From: Pseudomonas frederiksbergensis | GTDB lineage: Bacteria; Pseudomonadota; Gammaproteobacteria; Pseudomonadales; Pseudomonadaceae | NCBI RefSeq assembly: GCF_017114915.1 | Contig: NZ_JAAUOE010000029.1 | Span: 1-64,000 of the forward strand | Direction of reading: 5' to 3' | Length of the DNA stretch: 64,000 bases | In this document: positions 63,001 to 64,000 of the stretch, piece after piece | Numbering within the stretch: position 1 is the stretch's first letter | How the letters are laid out: every line of letters begins with the position of its first letter | Translations under genes and position numbers: made by a program | Notes under the pieces: generated by a model | Told to the model about the DNA's origin: nothing | The model's input: the letters and a program-made list of their open reading frames with translations, nothing else | Databases searched by the model: none

Positions 63001-63186
63001 GAACCGGTGGAAATAAACCTGGTCGGGGTCGAAACCGACGAGGCCATATTTGACGAGCAGCTCTGCGGCGACCTCGTGTGCCGTGTCCTGCAAGCTGGGG
63101 CAAGCCTTGACGACATGGGCGGCGATGACCTTGAGGGCTGCCTTGTCCGCCGCGTTGGGTAGCGGGCGGATTTCAGTTGGATTCAT
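60058..63186 (-). CDS. DUF6543-type toxin-like protein with a degenerate C-terminal effector domain
   Basis: A 1042-residue protein with no signal peptide. Residues about 1-340 match the DUF6543 pattern (RQILYVPGEAEAFQVFETP at about 244-262). A hydrophobic stretch lies at about 368-400 (possible membrane insertion). An acidic Pro-rich linker (about 440-500) and a middle domain with C595/C600 follow. Residues about 740-935 resemble the membrane-targeted effector domain of such toxins (IYMRRLLIDFVQVDLNDYF, GLSELEGGIGLRIEEV), but the expected GESH, YMEHL and GNSHANT-like residues read GETL (747-750), YMRRL (775-779) and GVENTNT (881-887). The start is chosen at CAT 63184-63186; the frame runs to 63228. 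No immunity or secretion gene is adjacent. Confidence 0.75.
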   Translation of the reverse strand: MNPTEIRPLPNAADKAALKVIAAHVVKACPSLQDTAHEVAAELLVKYGLVGFDPDQVYFHRFKTAQHLESSFTGWQHYDEKPYESTTLTQLVIHRFRATDQDNADLLGLYDGFYTAGPQARNFDATNEVRLPADKVMKDFWDINFSDLYRSKLNAFWNDFADDFRTLAKCNFLGKAVGARDSGQLTDDDFQTVVNAVIGPLTWPVSLKMLQAETSAGQGLRVGMLDIDGHLATNILRIIDPKGRQILYVPGEAEAFQVFETPLDMHWWALNQMNQEVPRRAFMNHFPLAERQAITENITDLMNRLVSTWGQADHHLINQKDLSVTGDAFSRLRDSTRSAMSAEADLSLTSNGDLRKKLWIGYLSAGLKVFGPMAAVGWPVALPVIGASLANMGLNIDQAVNGKTATARKEGVIGAIFSTIDTLFNLPFLKGVGSTTEVGAEIEAAEATEWNEYSETLRTPDETVPPNEQPSIPEETENILPPTGAITPMPSEAVQLSDIAQEYQSNELLEGATPITEPGKFQGIYRLDSDPPYAILMNDTAYYVRYFPDSQGGGYWAIVDPARPNQFVHSLPVRLNAEGQWERMPKLGLQAGGQCLGKQCAVELEMVVREPEQNVGQPVAEGGADVSHPPADAQPQPSSSRTPRLVTTPYDVEAHARAGLRRWALGIRETHVQLQVGPNGNLIAPDRYALNFTEKARTLLASARRFYQYLSWENLPRRPQIPTVESSTTFGSLIERVFNAAPGLVIGETLDRITSMRLMIENMPSLASQGVKTIYMRRLLIDFVQVDLNDYFNTGAMSEDLQAYLTHLGTDPAGQFNELGLVKTAREHGIRVQATECTANYRKPVLLTAVDEQMMANHLTSDIMFSDQALNTPGKWVALTGVENTNTFRGLAGLSELEGGIGLRIEEVNPGDGQRLDVDPGIEIERGPFFTNDVSRGTVDTFHADLRLQMEAPLVSRTEAQTRRLLFRQGMYLFEKTDGVYTLIHRSQSGSIVRTAVEQLAGGDYRIIRPTWTDVSGVPFASLQQLSRGLNKMGLNLQSRIP

Positions 63187-63287
63187 GCGCTCTCTATCCT
63201 TGAGAAATGGGCGTCGAGGATGGCCCATTTGCTCAAGGGGAGTGCACTACATATGTACCGCACACCGGCGTTCAAGGCCGTGTAGTG

Positions 63288-63992
63288 TCAGCGCCGGGCC
63301 ACATCCGAAAAGTAGAACTTGTCCAGGGTATGTCGCGACTCGGTGTATTCGAATTGACGACCGTCCTGCAGGAAGGTCTGGTTGCTGACCACGATCACAT
63401 GGCTCTGGCCGTCGAGGTCCAGGTGTTGCTGGTCGTCCTTGCTGAGAGGCACCGCTTCGATGGTGCGCTGGGCGTAGGCGATTTGCAGTTGCAGGGTCTG
63501 CTCGATGTAGGCGTAGATCGAGTGTTCGGCGATGTTGCGGGACAGGCCGGGAATCACGTCGCTGACGAAATGGTTGATGTCGAGGATCACCCGCTTGCCG
63601 TCGATCCGTCGCACGCGCTTTATCCGGGTGATCAGGCTGCCTTCTGCAGCCTTGATGTGCTCGAGCAGCGGGCCTTTGAGGGGGATCTGGGTGAATTCGA
63701 CCACCTCGGTGCTGACGTCGTTGCCCAGTCGCGGCCAGGTTTCCTGGAAGCTGACGATGCCGCCGAGCTGAAACTCGATCGGGTTGGTCGACAGCACGAA
63801 GGTACCTTTGCCGTGAACTTTCTGGGCGAAACCGCGCTCCTGCAATTGCTCGATGGCCTTGCGCACGGTGCCGCGACTGGCTTGATAGCTGTCCATCAGT
63901 TCGGTTTCGGAAGGCAATCGGGCGCCGCGTTCCAGACGTTCGGTCGTGATACTGGCAAGCAGATCGTTGTAGATCTGGTTGTATTTACTCAT
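63288..63992 (-). CDS. treR: GntR/UTRA family regulator, probably trehalose operon repressor TreR
   Basis: A 234-residue regulator with an N-terminal GntR winged helix (ARLPSETELMDSYQASRGTVRKAIEQLQERG, about residues 24-55) and a UTRA effector domain from about residue 85. Long stretches such as RRIDGKRVILDINHFVSD and VVSNQTFLQDGRQFEYTESRHTLD are as remembered for Pseudomonas TreR, which binds trehalose-6-phosphate and represses tre genes. The tre genes would lie upstream, beyond the window. The start is ATG 63992, 8 bases from the end. It is upstream of the toxin-like gene on the same strand, 101 bases away. Confidence 0.8.
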   Translation of the reverse strand: MSKYNQIYNDLLASITTERLERGARLPSETELMDSYQASRGTVRKAIEQLQERGFAQKVHGKGTFVLSTNPIEFQLGGIVSFQETWPRLGNDVSTEVVEFTQIPLKGPLLEHIKAAEGSLITRIKRVRRIDGKRVILDINHFVSDVIPGLSRNIAEHSIYAYIEQTLQLQIAYAQRTIEAVPLSKDDQQHLDLDGQSHVIVVSNQTFLQDGRQFEYTESRHTLDKFYFSDVARR

Positions 63993-64000
63993 GGGGATGG

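Overview
The window is a stretch of core chromosome from a gamma-proteobacterium of the genus Pseudomonas, most likely the P. fluorescens complex. The evidence is the gene content and local order (holC-pepA-lptFG, lepA-lepB-rnc-era-recO-pdxJ, purL to rplS, suhB to guaA), the roughly 60% GC coding sequence, and the abundant REP/REPIN palindromes built on GTAGGAGCG...TTGCCCGCGAA, which are typical of that group. No tRNA, rRNA, CRISPR array, insertion sequence or prophage was found. Almost all genes are housekeeping genes, packed with short gaps or overlaps.

Layout: (1) 1-5.0 kb: small unknown protein, DNA polymerase III chi and leucyl aminopeptidase on the minus strand, divergent from the LPS-export permeases lptF-lptG. 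(2) 5.1-11.2 kb: translation and membrane block lepA-lepB, then rnc-era-recO-pdxJ. The gap between lepB and rnc holds a 39-codon ORF that may be the remnant of a DUF4845 gene. (3) 11.3-29.5 kb: mltF divergent from purL, a YqfO/NIF3-like protein, an L,D-transpeptidase, two Nudix hydrolases, a gamma-carbonic anhydrase-like protein, DUF1289, a VUT transporter, purT, an MHS-type MFS transporter, a CorC-like and a CcsA-like membrane protein, then ffh and rpsP-rimM-trmD-rplS. (4) 29.7-47.7 kb: suhB, trmJ-cysE, the isc operon (iscR-S-U-A-hscB-hscA-fdx-iscX) behind two abutting IscR type-1-like sites, ndk, rlmN-pilF-rodZ-ispG-hisS-yfgM-bamB-der. (5) 47.7-59.9 kb: a methionine-type aminotransferase overlapping an omega-amidase, leuA with an upstream leader-peptide ORF, xseA with an M23 peptidase, a LysR regulator divergent from a TauE/SafE exporter, an unknown zinc-motif protein, and guaB-guaA. 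(6) 60-64 kb: an accessory-looking 1042-residue DUF6543-type toxin-like protein, and a GntR regulator resembling TreR.

Functional themes are purine synthesis (purL, purT, guaB, guaA), Fe-S assembly with Fe-S clients (rlmN, ispG), envelope biogenesis (lptFG, mltF, rodZ, bamB, M23, L,D-transpeptidase), and ribosome/translation maturation (lepA, era, der, rimM, trmD, rplS, rpsP, trmJ, rlmN).

The points most worth a second look are the toxin-like protein whose C-terminal effector domain seems to lack its expected acidic and histidine residues, the leuA leader ORF, the possible DUF4845 remnant, and the ndk promoter whose -10 box sits in the loop of the isc terminator. Start codons were moved downstream from the longest ORF wherever a Shine-Dalgarno sequence and family N-termini agreed. 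Statements about families and synteny come from memory, not from searches.
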